The notes beneath the pieces are model-generated. The model had not been told where the DNA came from. It was given only the letters and a program-made list of their open reading frames with translations, and made no database searches. The translations under genes were made by a program, and so were the position numbers. Shown one piece after another: positions 28,114-36,061 of a stretch of 64,000 nucleotides of DNA. How positions within the stretch are numbered: the first letter of the stretch is position 1; every line of letters begins with the position of its first letter. The stretch is from Albidovulum inexpectatum (GTDB taxonomy: Bacteria > Pseudomonadota > Alphaproteobacteria > Rhodobacterales > Rhodobacteraceae), in NCBI RefSeq assembly GCF_002927635.1, contig NZ_PRDS01000010.1, positions 1 to 64,000 of the forward strand, read 5' to 3'.

Positions 28114-28976
28114 TCACGGCGCTTGTGCTGCTGGCTGTCGGCGGGGCTTCGGCACCGCCGCGCGCCGTGTTCGTGGCCAGCTATGCCTGGTCCATCCCGC
28201 ATGAACGTTTCGGCGGCTTCTCGGGGCTGGAGATCACGGGGGACGGGGACGATTTCATCACGATCTCGGACTCGGCCGCCATCTGGTCGGGGCGGCTTGT
28301 CCGCGATCCGTCCGGTGCCATGATCGACGTGCGGGCCGAAGGTCCGGTCCTGCCGAAATCGTGGCGCGGCCGTCCGTTGCGGCCGCCCATGGACGATGCC
28401 GAGGGGCTGGCGCTGGGCCCCGACGGCACACTGCATGTCGCGTTCGAGACGGAAAACCGCATCAATCACTATGCCGATGGCGGCCGCCGCTGGCTGGGCG
28501 AGGACTGGCCGCCGGAATTCCAGCATCTGAAGCTGAATGCCGGCATCGAGGCCCTGGCCGTCGCGCCCGACGGGGCCTTGTTCGCCTTGCCCGAGGAATA
28601 TGGCGAGGAGAACACCCCGATTCCCGTCTTTCGGCTGAAGGATGGCGCGGTCTCGGTGCCGTTCCGGCTGCGCCGTGATCCGCGCTGGCGGCCGGTCGGC
28701 GCGGATTTCGGTCCCGATGGGCGGCTCTATCTGCTCGAGCGCGACTTCTGGCCACTGCTGGGCTTCAAGAGCCGGCTGCGCCGGATCACGCTGTCGGGGG
28801 ACAGGGTCGTTCAGGACGAGGTCTTGTTCCAGACCACGGCCGGGGTGCATGACAATCTGGAAGGTATCGCGGTATGGCGCGATCCGGGCGGTGCGATCCG
28901 GGTCACGATGATCTCGGATGACAACTTCCTGCCGTTCCAGCGCACGGAATTCGTGGATTACCGGATCGAGGAATGA
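28086..28976 (+). CDS. secreted phytase/esterase-like beta-propeller protein, copy 1
   Basis: The protein has 296 residues: a signal peptide (MRNRAFPGLITALVLLAVGGAS), then repeats typical of the esterase-like activity of phytase family: [98 protein letters not shown] and LEGIAVWRDPGGAIRVTMISDDNFLPFQRTEF. The Asp/Gly-rich repeats suggest a calcium-binding propeller, and the substrate is unproven. It overlaps the mepA end by 28 bases. A second copy lies at 32536-33450 with the same repeat order. Confidence 0.85.
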   Translation: MRNRAFPGLITALVLLAVGGASAPPRAVFVASYAWSIPHERFGGFSGLEITGDGDDFITISDSAAIWSGRLVRDPSGAMIDVRAEGPVLPKSWRGRPLRPPMDDAEGLALGPDGTLHVAFETENRINHYADGGRRWLGEDWPPEFQHLKLNAGIEALAVAPDGALFALPEEYGEENTPIPVFRLKDGAVSVPFRLRRDPRWRPVGADFGPDGRLYLLERDFWPLLGFKSRLRRITLSGDRVVQDEVLFQTTAGVHDNLEGIAVWRDPGGAIRVTMISDDNFLPFQRTEFVDYRIEE

Positions 28977-28982
28977 CTTGAC

Positions 28983-29013
28983 CGGACGCGCGCATGGGCC
29001 TATGCGCGGTCCG
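28983..29013 (+). other. GC-rich inverted repeat before the queuosine transporter
   Basis: CGGAC-GCGCGCAT / ATGCGCG-GTCCG forms a stem with one bulged base and a six-base loop. It lies 6 bases after the stop of the phytase-like gene and 60 before the next start. Only TTCCC follows, so it is either a weak terminator or part of a leader structure. I saw no match to known preQ1 riboswitch cores nearby. Confidence 0.4.
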
Positions 29014-29072
29014 TTCCCGGCGGATGGTCCGTGGGAACCAAGTCTCCGCAACCTTGTAAAAACGGATCCGAC

Positions 29073-29699
29073 ATGACCCGCAAGCTTCTTCCCGGCATCC
29101 TTGCCATGGCCGCCATCGTCGTGGCGGCGAACATCCTGGTCCAATTCGTGATCGATGGCCTCTACCTGACCTGGGGCGCGTTCACCTATCCGTTCACCTT
29201 TCTGGTCACCGACATCACCAATCGCCTGTATGGCCCCGCCGCCGCGCGCCGGGTCGTCTTCGTGGGTTTTGTCGTGGGCGTGATCTGCTCGCTGATCGGC
29301 ACGCAGATCGTCGGCGAATTCGGCCCGCTGGTGACGCTGCGCATCGCCATCGGCTCGGGCGTGGCCTTCCTGACCGCCCAGCTTCTGGACGTGGCGATCT
29401 TCCACCGGCTGCGCGACGCCGCCTGGTGGCGGGCGCCGCTGGCCTCGACGCTGGTCGGCTCTGCGGTCGATACCGCGCTGTTCTTCACGATCGCCTTCGC
29501 AGCCTCGCTGAGCTTCCTCGAGCCGGGCAACGACGTGTCCTGGGCCGGGGGCGCGGTGCCGCTTCTGGGCTTTGGCCCCGAGGCCCCGTTGTGGATGTCG
29601 CTGGCCACCGCGGACTGGATCGTGAAACTGTCTCTGGCGATCGTTGCACTGGTGCCATTCCGGGCCATTGTCGGCCGGTTGAGCGCACAGGTAGCGTAA
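29073..29699 (+). CDS. yhhQ: queuosine precursor transporter (YhhQ type)
   Basis: YhhQ/QPTR proteins import preQ0 or preQ1 for queuosine tRNA modification. The 208-residue protein has about six membrane segments and the family pattern: GAFTYPFTFLVTDITNRLYGPAAARRVVFVGF, and an acidic segment before a final helix. Length is typical. ATG 29073 gives MTRKLLPGILAMAAIVVAANILVQF; a GTG at 29031 would add a non-conserved stretch. It is monocistronic, with the arfB leader promoter beginning only about seven bases after its stop. Confidence 0.85.
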   Translation: MTRKLLPGILAMAAIVVAANILVQFVIDGLYLTWGAFTYPFTFLVTDITNRLYGPAAARRVVFVGFVVGVICSLIGTQIVGEFGPLVTLRIAIGSGVAFLTAQLLDVAIFHRLRDAAWWRAPLASTLVGSAVDTALFFTIAFAASLSFLEPGNDVSWAGGAVPLLGFGPEAPLWMSLATADWIVKLSLAIVALVPFRAIVGRLSAQVA

Positions 29700-29705
29700 A
29701 AGATT

Positions 29706-29736
29706 TTGACAAACACAAAATCTGTGGCAGCCTGTC
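29706..29736 (+). promoter_or_regulatory. candidate promoter of the arfB leader
   Basis: TTGACA (29706-29711) is a full -35 consensus immediately after the yhhQ gene. At 17-18 bases spacing the -10 region is only weakly consensus (AGCCTG/GCCTGT), as is common in high-GC alphaproteobacteria. Transcription would start near 29740, about 30 bases before the leader ORF. Confidence 0.45.
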
Positions 29737-29752
29737 ATCAACGGCAACCCGG

Positions 29753-29769
29753 AGAAAGGAGGTGATCCA
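29753..29769 (+). promoter_or_regulatory. full-length Shine-Dalgarno before the leader ORF
   Basis: AGAAAGGAGGTGATCCA is complementary, base for base over 17 positions, to the 3' end of bacterial 16S rRNA (ending GGATCACCTCCTTTCT). AGGAGG ends 7 bases before the GTG at 29770. Ordinary ribosome sites elsewhere in the window pair over 4-7 bases, so this one stands out strongly. Confidence 0.8.
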
Positions 29770-29826
29770 GTGTCTAGAGTGATATTGGAGAGAGGCGTCG
29801 GGACAGTCAGGGGAGCCGTGACCTGA
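29770..29826 (+). CDS. 18-codon leader peptide upstream of arfB
   Basis: GTG 29770 to TGA 29826 encodes MSRVILERGVGTVRGAVT (GTG read as Met). It is preceded by the exceptional Shine-Dalgarno at 29753. The 3' third of the ORF contains the first arm (CAGTCAGGG, 29804-29812) of the leader's first hairpin, so translation would open that hairpin. There is no run of one amino acid as in classical biosynthetic leaders (four Val, three Arg and three Gly scattered). It is too short for normal gene finding. Evidence is the ribosome site and the overlap with the attenuator arms. Confidence 0.65.
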   Translation: MSRVILERGVGTVRGAVT

Positions 29827-29937
29827 GGGCAGCCCCGAAGGTTGTGAACCCTGACTGGGCCTGTCGATCTTCGGCACCCTAACTGGCCCATCTCCGTAGA
29901 TCTCGGAGGGCCGCTCCAACCCGGAGTGGCCCTTTCC
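29801..29937 (+). promoter_or_regulatory. transcription attenuator of arfB (alternative hairpins)
   Basis: Four mutually exclusive pairings can be read. Arm 1 CAGTCAGGG (29804-29812) pairs with arm 2 CCCTGACTG (29849-29857). Arm 2b TGGGCC (29856-29861) pairs with arm 3 GGCCCA (29885-29890). Arm 3 with CTCCG (29885-29896) pairs with CGGAGGGCC (29904-29912). The last overlaps the terminator 5' arm. If arm 1 is free, 1:2 then 3:4 form and the terminator is blocked. If a ribosome covers arm 1, 2:3 forms and the terminator can fold. A small hairpin TGTCG/CGGCA (29862-29876) fits inside 2:3. This is read from complementarity only. Confidence 0.6.
29908..29935 (+). terminator. intrinsic terminator inside the arfB leader
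   Basis: GGGCCGCTCC / GGAGTGGCCC gives ten contiguous pairs (one G-T) with loop AACCC, followed by TTTCC. It lies 32 bases before the arfB start, so transcripts starting at the leader promoter would end before arfB unless the 5' arm is captured by the upstream sequence. Confidence 0.7.
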
Positions 29938-29966
29938 GTTCGCCCCAATCCCCCGGAGCACGCGCC

Positions 29967-30386
29967 ATGCTGCGCATCAATGACGACATCGCCATCGCGG
30001 AATGGGAGCTGACCGAAAGCTTCACGCGCTCGGGCGGGCCGGGCGGGCAGAACGTGAACAAGGTTTCGACCGCCGTCGAACTGCGGTTCGAGGCCGAGCG
30101 CAGCCCGCATCTGAGCGATGCCGTCAAGCGGCGGCTGAAACGTCTGGCCGGACGCCGCTGGACGCAGGACGGGGCAATCGTTCTGCGGGTCGAAGAGACG
30201 CGCAGTCAGGCCCAGAACCGCCAGATCGCCCGCGACCGGCTGGCGGACCTGATCCGCGCGGCGCTGGTCGTGCCGCGCCGCCGTATTCCTACCCGGCCCA
30301 CCAAGGGCAGTATCCGCCGCCGGCTGCAATCCAAGGCAACACGGGCCCAGATCAAGGCGCTGCGCCGTCCGCCGGGCGAAGAATAG
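29967..30386 (+). CDS. arfB: alternative ribosome-rescue factor ArfB (peptidyl-tRNA hydrolase)
   Basis: ArfB enters stalled ribosomes that lack a stop codon and hydrolyses peptidyl-tRNA. The release-factor-type GGQ is in TRSGGPGGQNVNKVSTAVELRF (near residue 28), and the basic C-terminal tail that reads the empty mRNA channel is present (RRRIPTRPTKGSIRRRLQSKATRAQIKALRRPP). Length 139 is normal. ATG 29967 follows CCGGAGCA. Its only upstream promoter candidate leads through the attenuator, which would tie its expression to leader translation. The flippase gene follows 72 bases later. Confidence 0.95.
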   Translation: MLRINDDIAIAEWELTESFTRSGGPGGQNVNKVSTAVELRFEAERSPHLSDAVKRRLKRLAGRRWTQDGAIVLRVEETRSQAQNRQIARDRLADLIRAALVVPRRRIPTRPTKGSIRRRLQSKATRAQIKALRRPPGEE

Positions 30387-30458
30387 CCAGCCGCGATCTT
30401 GCGCGGGCCGTGCTTTGGGCCCACAACGAAACGACATGTTCGGAAAGCCAGGGCGCCC

Positions 30459-31895
30459 ATGTTGAAGAAGGCCGTGATGCTGGTGTCAGGCAACGCCTTT
30501 GGCTCGGCGCTCAACCTTGTGCGCAATCTGGTCGTCGCGCGGATCCTCAGCCCCGAGGATTACGGCGTCGCCGCGACCTTTGCGATCACCATGTCGCTGG
30601 TCGAGATGCTGTCCTATCTGGGGCTGAACCAGATGATCGTCGTGGACCGCGACGGTGACGATCCCGAGATGCAGCGCGCGCTGCAAGGCTTTCAGCTGCT
30701 GCGCGGCCTGTTTTCCGCCACCGTCCTGTTCGTGATCGCGCGGCCCTATGCGGCCTTTCTGGGCGTTCAGGATATCGCCTGGGCCTATCAGGCCATGGCG
30801 GTGATCCCGCTTGTCAACGGGTTGCAGCATTACGACATGCACCGGCTGAGGCGGCACATGCAGTTTCGTCCCGCCGTGATCGTGCAATCGGTTGCGCCGC
30901 TGGTCGCCTTGCTTTCGGTTGGCCCCCTGGCGCTGATCTGGTCGGATTTCCGCATCATGCTGGGCGCGCTGATCGTTCAATCCTGCGCCATGGTCGTACT
31001 GTCGCATCTGACGGCGCGGCGACGCTATGGGCTGCGCTGGGATCTGTCGATCATGCGCCGCGCGACGATGTTCGGCTGGCCGCTTCTGCTGAACGGGATG
31101 CTCTTGTTCGTTGTCTTCAATGGCGAAAGGCTGATCGTGGGGCGCGAGCTGGGCATGGCGCAGCTGGCCGTCTTTTCCATGGCGATCACCTTGACGCTGA
31201 CGCCGACGCTTGTCCTGGCCGGGGCGTGCCAGAGCCTGTTCCTGCCCGCACTGTCGGCCGCGCGCGAGAATCCGGGCGCCTTTCGCTGGCTTGGGACAGC
31301 CTCGATCGAGGCCGGGCTTGCGATCGGGGTCTTGCTGCTGTTGGGGGTGGCGTTGATCGGCGGGCCGCTGGTGCATCTGCTGCTTGGCGGAAAATATGAC
31401 GCAATCCTGTCCATCCTGCTGCCGATTGCGGTCGTTCAGGTCATTCGTGTGGCCAAGTCCGGCAGCGCGACGGTGGCGCTGTCTGTCCATCGGTCGGGCA
31501 ATGCCGCGCTGTCGAACGCCTTTCGCGCGGCATCCGTGCCCATTTCGTGGGCCGCGCTGGTCCAGACCGGCAGTTTGATGGTGGTCATCCATATCGCCAT
31601 GGCGGCCGAGCTGATCGGCTATCTGGCGGCGCTGGTGCTGGCCGCGCGCCGCGCGGGGCTGGGTCTGGGCGCGATCCTGCTGCCATCGGGCATGGTCTTT
31701 CTGACGCTTTCGGCCGCGCTGGTCCTGAATGTCGCCTATCCGCCGCGCCAATTCCTGCTGCCGCATCTGTCCTCGCCCGCGCCCTGGGTTCTGGCCGTGC
31801 TGTCCGTTCTGTCGCTGGCGACGATGTCCCATCTGCGCCGCTATGTGGTCGGCAAACTGCGCGCACGCTGGGCGCGCCGCGGCAAGGATGGTTAG
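30459..31895 (+). CDS. Wzx-like polysaccharide flippase
   Basis: The 478-residue protein has about 12-14 membrane helices and the opening VSGNAFGSALNLVRNLVVARILSPEDYGVAATFAI, which is the polysaccharide transport (PST/MATE-like) family signature. It would move lipid-linked repeat units across the inner membrane. ATG 30459 is used; an upstream start would add 20 unrelated residues. It is the first gene of the exopolysaccharide region and is followed by a convergent acyltransferase gene 20 bases away. Final residues are strongly basic (KLRARWARRGKDG), as expected for a cytosolic tail. Confidence 0.85.
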   Translation: MLKKAVMLVSGNAFGSALNLVRNLVVARILSPEDYGVAATFAITMSLVEMLSYLGLNQMIVVDRDGDDPEMQRALQGFQLLRGLFSATVLFVIARPYAAFLGVQDIAWAYQAMAVIPLVNGLQHYDMHRLRRHMQFRPAVIVQSVAPLVALLSVGPLALIWSDFRIMLGALIVQSCAMVVLSHLTARRRYGLRWDLSIMRRATMFGWPLLLNGMLLFVVFNGERLIVGRELGMAQLAVFSMAITLTLTPTLVLAGACQSLFLPALSAARENPGAFRWLGTASIEAGLAIGVLLLLGVALIGGPLVHLLLGGKYDAILSILLPIAVVQVIRVAKSGSATVALSVHRSGNAALSNAFRAASVPISWAALVQTGSLMVVIHIAMAAELIGYLAALVLAARRAGLGLGAILLPSGMVFLTLSAALVLNVAYPPRQFLLPHLSSPAPWVLAVLSVLSLATMSHLRRYVVGKLRARWARRGKDG

Positions 31896-31915
31896 GGAAG
31901 ATAAGATCCTCGCGC

Positions 31916-32479
31916 TCAGCCGGACCGGCGCATGCGGATCAGCCGCGCGGGATTGCCGCCGACCACGGCCATCGGCGCGACGTCGCGGGTAACCACGGCG
32001 CCCGCGGCGATCACGGCCCCGTCGCCGATCCGCACGCCGGGCAGGATGATCGCGCCGTGGCCGATCCAGACATCGCGCCCGATATGGATGTCGGATTCGT
32101 CCATTGACTGCGCGGTGACCGGGCTGCCGTCATCGAACCGGTAATTCGCCGCCGTGATCATGACCGAGGTCGCGATCAGCGCGTCATCCCCGACCACGAT
32201 CCGCGCCGTTCCCGGGCCGGCCCACAGACATGTATTCGCGCCGATGCTGACGCGGTCGCCCAGTTCGATATTGTGGCCATTGGCAAGGCTCGCGGTCGGG
32301 CTGATGTTCTGCCGCCCGCGCCGGGTGATCTTTCGCAGTTCGGCCACGTGGGTATAGTTGTAATAGTTCACCACCTTGATCACGTGCGCCCATGCGCGCG
32401 GATCAAGGCTGGCGCCGATCAGCCTCAGGAACCTTTGGCCGCGCGACAGGCGGCGCTTGTGCGGGTGTGGCGTGGACAT
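31916..32479 (-). CDS. hexapeptide-repeat acyltransferase (WcaF/maltose O-acetyltransferase-like)
   Basis: Residues about 65-180 form a left-handed beta-helix from hexapeptide repeats ([55 protein letters not shown]), ending with the family's [11 protein letters not shown]. The first 60 residues are basic and helical. It most likely O-acetylates a sugar of the exopolysaccharide or its precursor. Length is 187. It is transcribed convergently to the flippase gene and divergently from the phytase-like gene, so it forms a single-gene unit. Confidence 0.85.
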   Translation of the reverse strand: MSTPHPHKRRLSRGQRFLRLIGASLDPRAWAHVIKVVNYYNYTHVAELRKITRRGRQNISPTASLANGHNIELGDRVSIGANTCLWAGPGTARIVVGDDALIATSVMITAANYRFDDGSPVTAQSMDESDIHIGRDVWIGHGAIILPGVRIGDGAVIAAGAVVTRDVAPMAVVGGNPARLIRMRRSG

Positions 32480-32535
32480 GGCCTGTCCCCTATCCTTTCC
32501 CCGAACACAATCCGATTTGCGACCCGAGGTAAAGC

Positions 32536-33450
32536 GTGACCGTATCGATCAAGGCCAGTCTCTGCCGGCTTGTGGCGTTCGGCGCGTTGCTTGCCGGTGT
32601 GATCTGGATGGCCCATGCGCAACAGGGCCCGGCCGATCACGGCGCGCAATTGCGAGGAACCTATGTGTGGTCGCAGTCGGACCCGGAATTCGGCGGCCTG
32701 TCCGGCCTGGTCATGGCGGACGACGGGGCCGCGCTTCATGCCGTGGGGGATACGGGCTGGTTGTGGCATGCGAGTGTCTGGCGGGATGACGCGGGCGCGA
32801 TCAGGCAGATCACGACCCTGTCGCGCACCCGTCTGCGCGACAATCACGGAGAAGAAGTCGCCGATTTCCGCGCCGATGCCGAGGCGCTGGCGCACGGCCC
32901 GGATGGCCGTCTGTATGTCGCCTTTGAAGGCTATACCCGTGTTGCGGCCTTTCGCCCGCCCGACATGACGCCCGAGCCGCAGAATGCCTGGGACAGGTTT
33001 CGCGGCCTGTGGGGCAATAGGACGATCGAGTCCCTGGCCATTCGTTCGGACGGTCTGATGCTGGCGGTCGTCGAAAAGGCCGAGGATCGGGCCTACCGAA
33101 CGCTGATCGGGCGCAAGGGCGACTGGCAAGAAGGCCCCGACCTGCCGACGGGCGGCGGATATGACGCGACCGATGCGACCTTTGGCCCGGATGGCCGGCT
33201 GTATCTGCTGGAGCGGCGATGGACGGTGTTGGGGCGCTTTGCCACGCGCTTGCGGCGATTCGAGATGCGGGAAAACGCGTTCGACCAGGGCCGCACCCTG
33301 CTGGAGACGCGTCCCGGTGAGCTGGGCAACATGGAGGGCCTGTCGCTGTGGCGCGGTCCCCATGGCGGTCTTGTCGCGACATTGGTCGCGGACGACAATT
33401 TTCTGCCCTTTCACCGGACGATTGTCGCCGAATTCGATCTGAACGACTGA
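32536..33450 (+). CDS. secreted phytase/esterase-like beta-propeller protein, copy 2
   Basis: This 304-residue paralogue of the 28086-28976 gene shows the same repeat order: [97 protein letters not shown] and [31 protein letters not shown]. Residues 1-29 form the signal peptide (ends AHAQ). Start is GTG 32536 with GAGGTAAAG upstream. It is placed between acyltransferase and algD-like genes, so it may act on exported polymer or phosphate esters, but no substrate can be assigned. Confidence 0.85.
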   Translation: MTVSIKASLCRLVAFGALLAGVIWMAHAQQGPADHGAQLRGTYVWSQSDPEFGGLSGLVMADDGAALHAVGDTGWLWHASVWRDDAGAIRQITTLSRTRLRDNHGEEVADFRADAEALAHGPDGRLYVAFEGYTRVAAFRPPDMTPEPQNAWDRFRGLWGNRTIESLAIRSDGLMLAVVEKAEDRAYRTLIGRKGDWQEGPDLPTGGGYDATDATFGPDGRLYLLERRWTVLGRFATRLRRFEMRENAFDQGRTLLETRPGELGNMEGLSLWRGPHGGLVATLVADDNFLPFHRTIVAEFDLND

Positions 33451-33549
33451 TTTCCGCGTCAGGCGTTTGCCTTTGCCTTGCCGATCGGCGATGGCTAGGT
33501 TCGGGACGGGCGGTCCGACTGCCCGAATGGCCGCAAGCGGGGCGAAAAC

Positions 33550-34863
33550 GTGAAGATTGCCGTATTTGGACTTGGCTATGTGGGAATCGTCTCGGCGGCG
33601 TGCCTCGCGCGTGACGGGCATCAGGTGATCGGCGTCGATCCGCAGGCAACCAAGGTCGACCTGGTCAATGCCGGGCGACCGCCGATCGTCGAGAAGCTGG
33701 TCGGCGAGCTGATCGCCGAGGCGGTCGGCAATGGCGCGCTTCGCGCGACACAATCAGCCGAGGAAGCCGTCTCGTTTGCCGATCTCAGCCTGATCTGCGT
33801 CGGTACGCCTTCGCGCCGCAACGGGTCGCTGGATACCGGCGCGGTCGAACGCGTCTGCGAACAGATCGGTGCCGCCGTTGCGGCCAAGGGGCGCGATCAC
33901 GTCGTCGTCCTGCGATCGACGGTCCTGCCGGGAACGATGCGGGGGCTTGTCATTCCGACGCTGCGCCGCGCCGCGGGCGATGCGGCGGGGCATCTGAAGA
34001 TCGCCAACAATCCCGAATTCCTGCGCGAGTCCACCGCCGTCTATGACTATGACCATCCGCCCAAGACCGTCGTGGGGGCGGATCGGCCGGAGGTGGCCGA
34101 ACTGGTCCTGTCGCTGTACGAGGACCTGCCCGGGCCCAAGATCGCGACCCGCCTGGAAGTCGCCGAGATGGTCAAGTACGCCGACAATGCCTGGCACGCG
34201 GTCAAGGTGTCTTTTGCCAACGAGATCGGCAATATCGCGCAGGCCGTCGGGGTGGACAGCTGGGAGGTGATGGACATCTTCTGTCAGGACACCAAGCTGA
34301 ACATCTCGCCCTATTACATGAAGCCGGGTTTCGCCTTTGGCGGCTCGTGCCTGCCCAAGGACGTGCGCGCGCTGACCTACAAGGGGCGCGATCTGGATCT
34401 GGATCTGCCGCTGCTGAATTCGGTCCTGCCGGCCAATGCGCGCCAGATCGAACGGGCAATGCAGATCGTTTCCGATTACGGGCTGCGCAACGTGGCCTTT
34501 CTGGGCATCAGCTTCAAGGCGGGTACGGACGATTTGCGGGAAAGCCCCCTGGTGGCCTTGGCCGAACGGATGATCGGCAAGGGGTTGAATCTGCGCATCT
34601 ATGATCGCAACGTGCATCTGTCGCGCCTGATGGGGGCGAACCGCGCCTATATCGAGGAGACGATCCCGCATATCGGCCAGATCCTGTCCGACGACCTGGA
34701 CCAGGTGCTGGAGCATGGCGAGCTGGTAGTCATCGGAAATCCCGCGCCCGAGTTCAAGACCGTGGCCGAGCGTCTGCGCCCGGACCAGAAGGTCCTGGAT
34801 CTGGCGCGCATTCCCGGTCTCGCGGCACGTTTGGGGGACAGGTATCGTGGCATCAACTGGTAA
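33550..34863 (+). CDS. algD: GDP-mannose 6-dehydrogenase (AlgD-like)
   Basis: This NAD-dependent four-electron oxidase converts GDP-mannose to GDP-mannuronate. The Rossmann loop GLGYVG (7-12) is followed by CVGTPSRRNGSLD, STVLPGT, NPEFLRESTAVYDYDHPP, the central KYADNAWHAVKVSFANEIGN, the nucleophile Cys267 in GFAFGGSCLPKDVRALTY, and SFKAGTDDLRESP. The ICQD/FCQDTKLN segment and closing INW match AlgD better than UDP-glucose dehydrogenases, so mannuronate is the likelier product. Length is 437. Start is GTG 33550. The glycosyltransferase gene begins 17 bases inside its 3' end. Confidence 0.85.
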   Translation: MKIAVFGLGYVGIVSAACLARDGHQVIGVDPQATKVDLVNAGRPPIVEKLVGELIAEAVGNGALRATQSAEEAVSFADLSLICVGTPSRRNGSLDTGAVERVCEQIGAAVAAKGRDHVVVLRSTVLPGTMRGLVIPTLRRAAGDAAGHLKIANNPEFLRESTAVYDYDHPPKTVVGADRPEVAELVLSLYEDLPGPKIATRLEVAEMVKYADNAWHAVKVSFANEIGNIAQAVGVDSWEVMDIFCQDTKLNISPYYMKPGFAFGGSCLPKDVRALTYKGRDLDLDLPLLNSVLPANARQIERAMQIVSDYGLRNVAFLGISFKAGTDDLRESPLVALAERMIGKGLNLRIYDRNVHLSRLMGANRAYIEETIPHIGQILSDDLDQVLEHGELVVIGNPAPEFKTVAERLRPDQKVLDLARIPGLAARLGDRYRGINW

Positions 34864-36061
34864 GGGGCAGGGGCGGCGCGTCCTGATCGTCGTCGAAAAC
34901 CTGCCTGTCCCCTTTGACCGGCGCGTCTGGGCCGAGGCCACGACCTTGGCGGATGCGGGCTATACGGTTTCGGTCATCTCGCCCAAGGGCAGGGGGTTCG
35001 ACGCGGATTACGAGTTTCTGGACGGCGTGCATGTCTATCGCCACGACATGCCGGCCGAGGGCAATTCGGCGCTGGGATATCTGCGCGAATACGGCGCGGC
35101 GCTGTGGCACGAATTGCGTCTTGCCCTGCGGGTGCGGCGCGAACGCGGCGTCGATGTCCTGCATGGGTGCAACCCGCCCGATCTGATCTTCCTGGTGGCC
35201 TGGGCGATGCGACCCCTGGGCGTGCGTTACCTGTTCGATCACCACGACATCTGCCCCGAGCTGTACGAGACGAAGTTCGGGCGGCGGGGGCTTTTGTGGC
35301 GCGCGATGCGGCTGTTCGAATGGCTGACCTTCCGCACGGCCCTGGTGTCGATTGCCACGAATGAAAGCTATGCCGAGATCGCCCGGCGGCGCGGTGGCAT
35401 GGCGGCCGAGGATGTCTTCGTGGTCCGTTCGGGCCCCAAGATCGAGAAGTTGCAGATCCGGCCGCCGAAACCCGAACTGAAGAAGGGCGCGCGCTTTCTG
35501 ATCGGCTATGTCGGCGTGATCGGCCAGCAGGAAGGGCTGGATCTTCTGGTCCAGAGCGCCGAACACCTGATCCGGGTCATGGGGCGCGATGACGTGCATT
35601 TCGGGATCGTCGGTGGCGGGCCGGCGCTGGACGAGATCCGGCAGTTGGTACGCGAAAAGGGGCTGGAGCCCTGGTTCACCTTCACCGGCCGCGCGCCCGA
35701 CGATCTGTTGCTGGACATGTTGAACACGGCAGACATCTGCGTGAACCCCGATCGCGTGACGCCGATGAACGACCTGTCCACGATGAACAAGATCATGGAA
35801 TACATGACACTGGCCAAGCCCATCGTGCAGTTCGAACTGAAGGAAGGCCGGGCCAGCGCGGGCGAGGCATCGCTGTATGCCAGGCCCAACGATCCGGTCG
35901 ATTTCGCCGAGAAGATTGCCCAGCTGATGGACGACCCCGATTCGCGCGAGCGCATGGGCCGTATCGGCCGCCAGCGAATCGAGACTAGCCTGAGCTGGGC
36001 GCATTCGGTGCCCAATCTGCTGGCCGCCTATGATCGCATCTTCCAGAAGATGGGCCGCTGA
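34847..36061 (+). CDS. glycosyltransferase family 4
   Basis: This GT-B retaining transferase has 404 residues. The N-terminal half has VLIVVENLPVPFDRRVWAEATTLADAGYTVSVISPKG and FDHHDICPELYETKFG, a pattern common in WbuB/ExpE-like enzymes. The C-terminal half has IGYVGVIGQQEGLDLLVQSAEHL, FTGRAPDDLLLDMLNTADICVNPD and the nucleotide-binding loop MNDLSTMNKIMEYMTLAKPIVQF. It probably adds one sugar to the lipid-linked repeat unit. GTG 34847 overlaps the algD-like gene by 17 bases. Its stop abuts the stop of the convergent rhomboid gene. Confidence 0.9.
   Translation: MASTGKGQGRRVLIVVENLPVPFDRRVWAEATTLADAGYTVSVISPKGRGFDADYEFLDGVHVYRHDMPAEGNSALGYLREYGAALWHELRLALRVRRERGVDVLHGCNPPDLIFLVAWAMRPLGVRYLFDHHDICPELYETKFGRRGLLWRAMRLFEWLTFRTALVSIATNESYAEIARRRGGMAAEDVFVVRSGPKIEKLQIRPPKPELKKGARFLIGYVGVIGQQEGLDLLVQSAEHLIRVMGRDDVHFGIVGGGPALDEIRQLVREKGLEPWFTFTGRAPDDLLLDMLNTADICVNPDRVTPMNDLSTMNKIMEYMTLAKPIVQFELKEGRASAGEASLYARPNDPVDFAEKIAQLMDDPDSRERMGRIGRQRIETSLSWAHSVPNLLAAYDRIFQKMGR

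Noticed and set aside
28977-29072. preQ1 riboswitch before the queuosine precursor transporter
   Set aside because: The regulated gene fits, but the conserved loop and A-rich tail of preQ1-I and the layout of other classes were not found; only a GC-rich hairpin is present.
29753-29769. fragment of an antisense 16S rRNA gene
   Set aside because: The match to the 16S end stops after 17 bases and is placed exactly as a ribosome site before a short ORF, so an rRNA fragment is not supported.
28083-30437. 784-codon minus-strand frame spanning three plus-strand genes and the arfB leader
   Set aside because: It covers mixed genes and a non-coding leader and shows shadow composition; no family could be seen.
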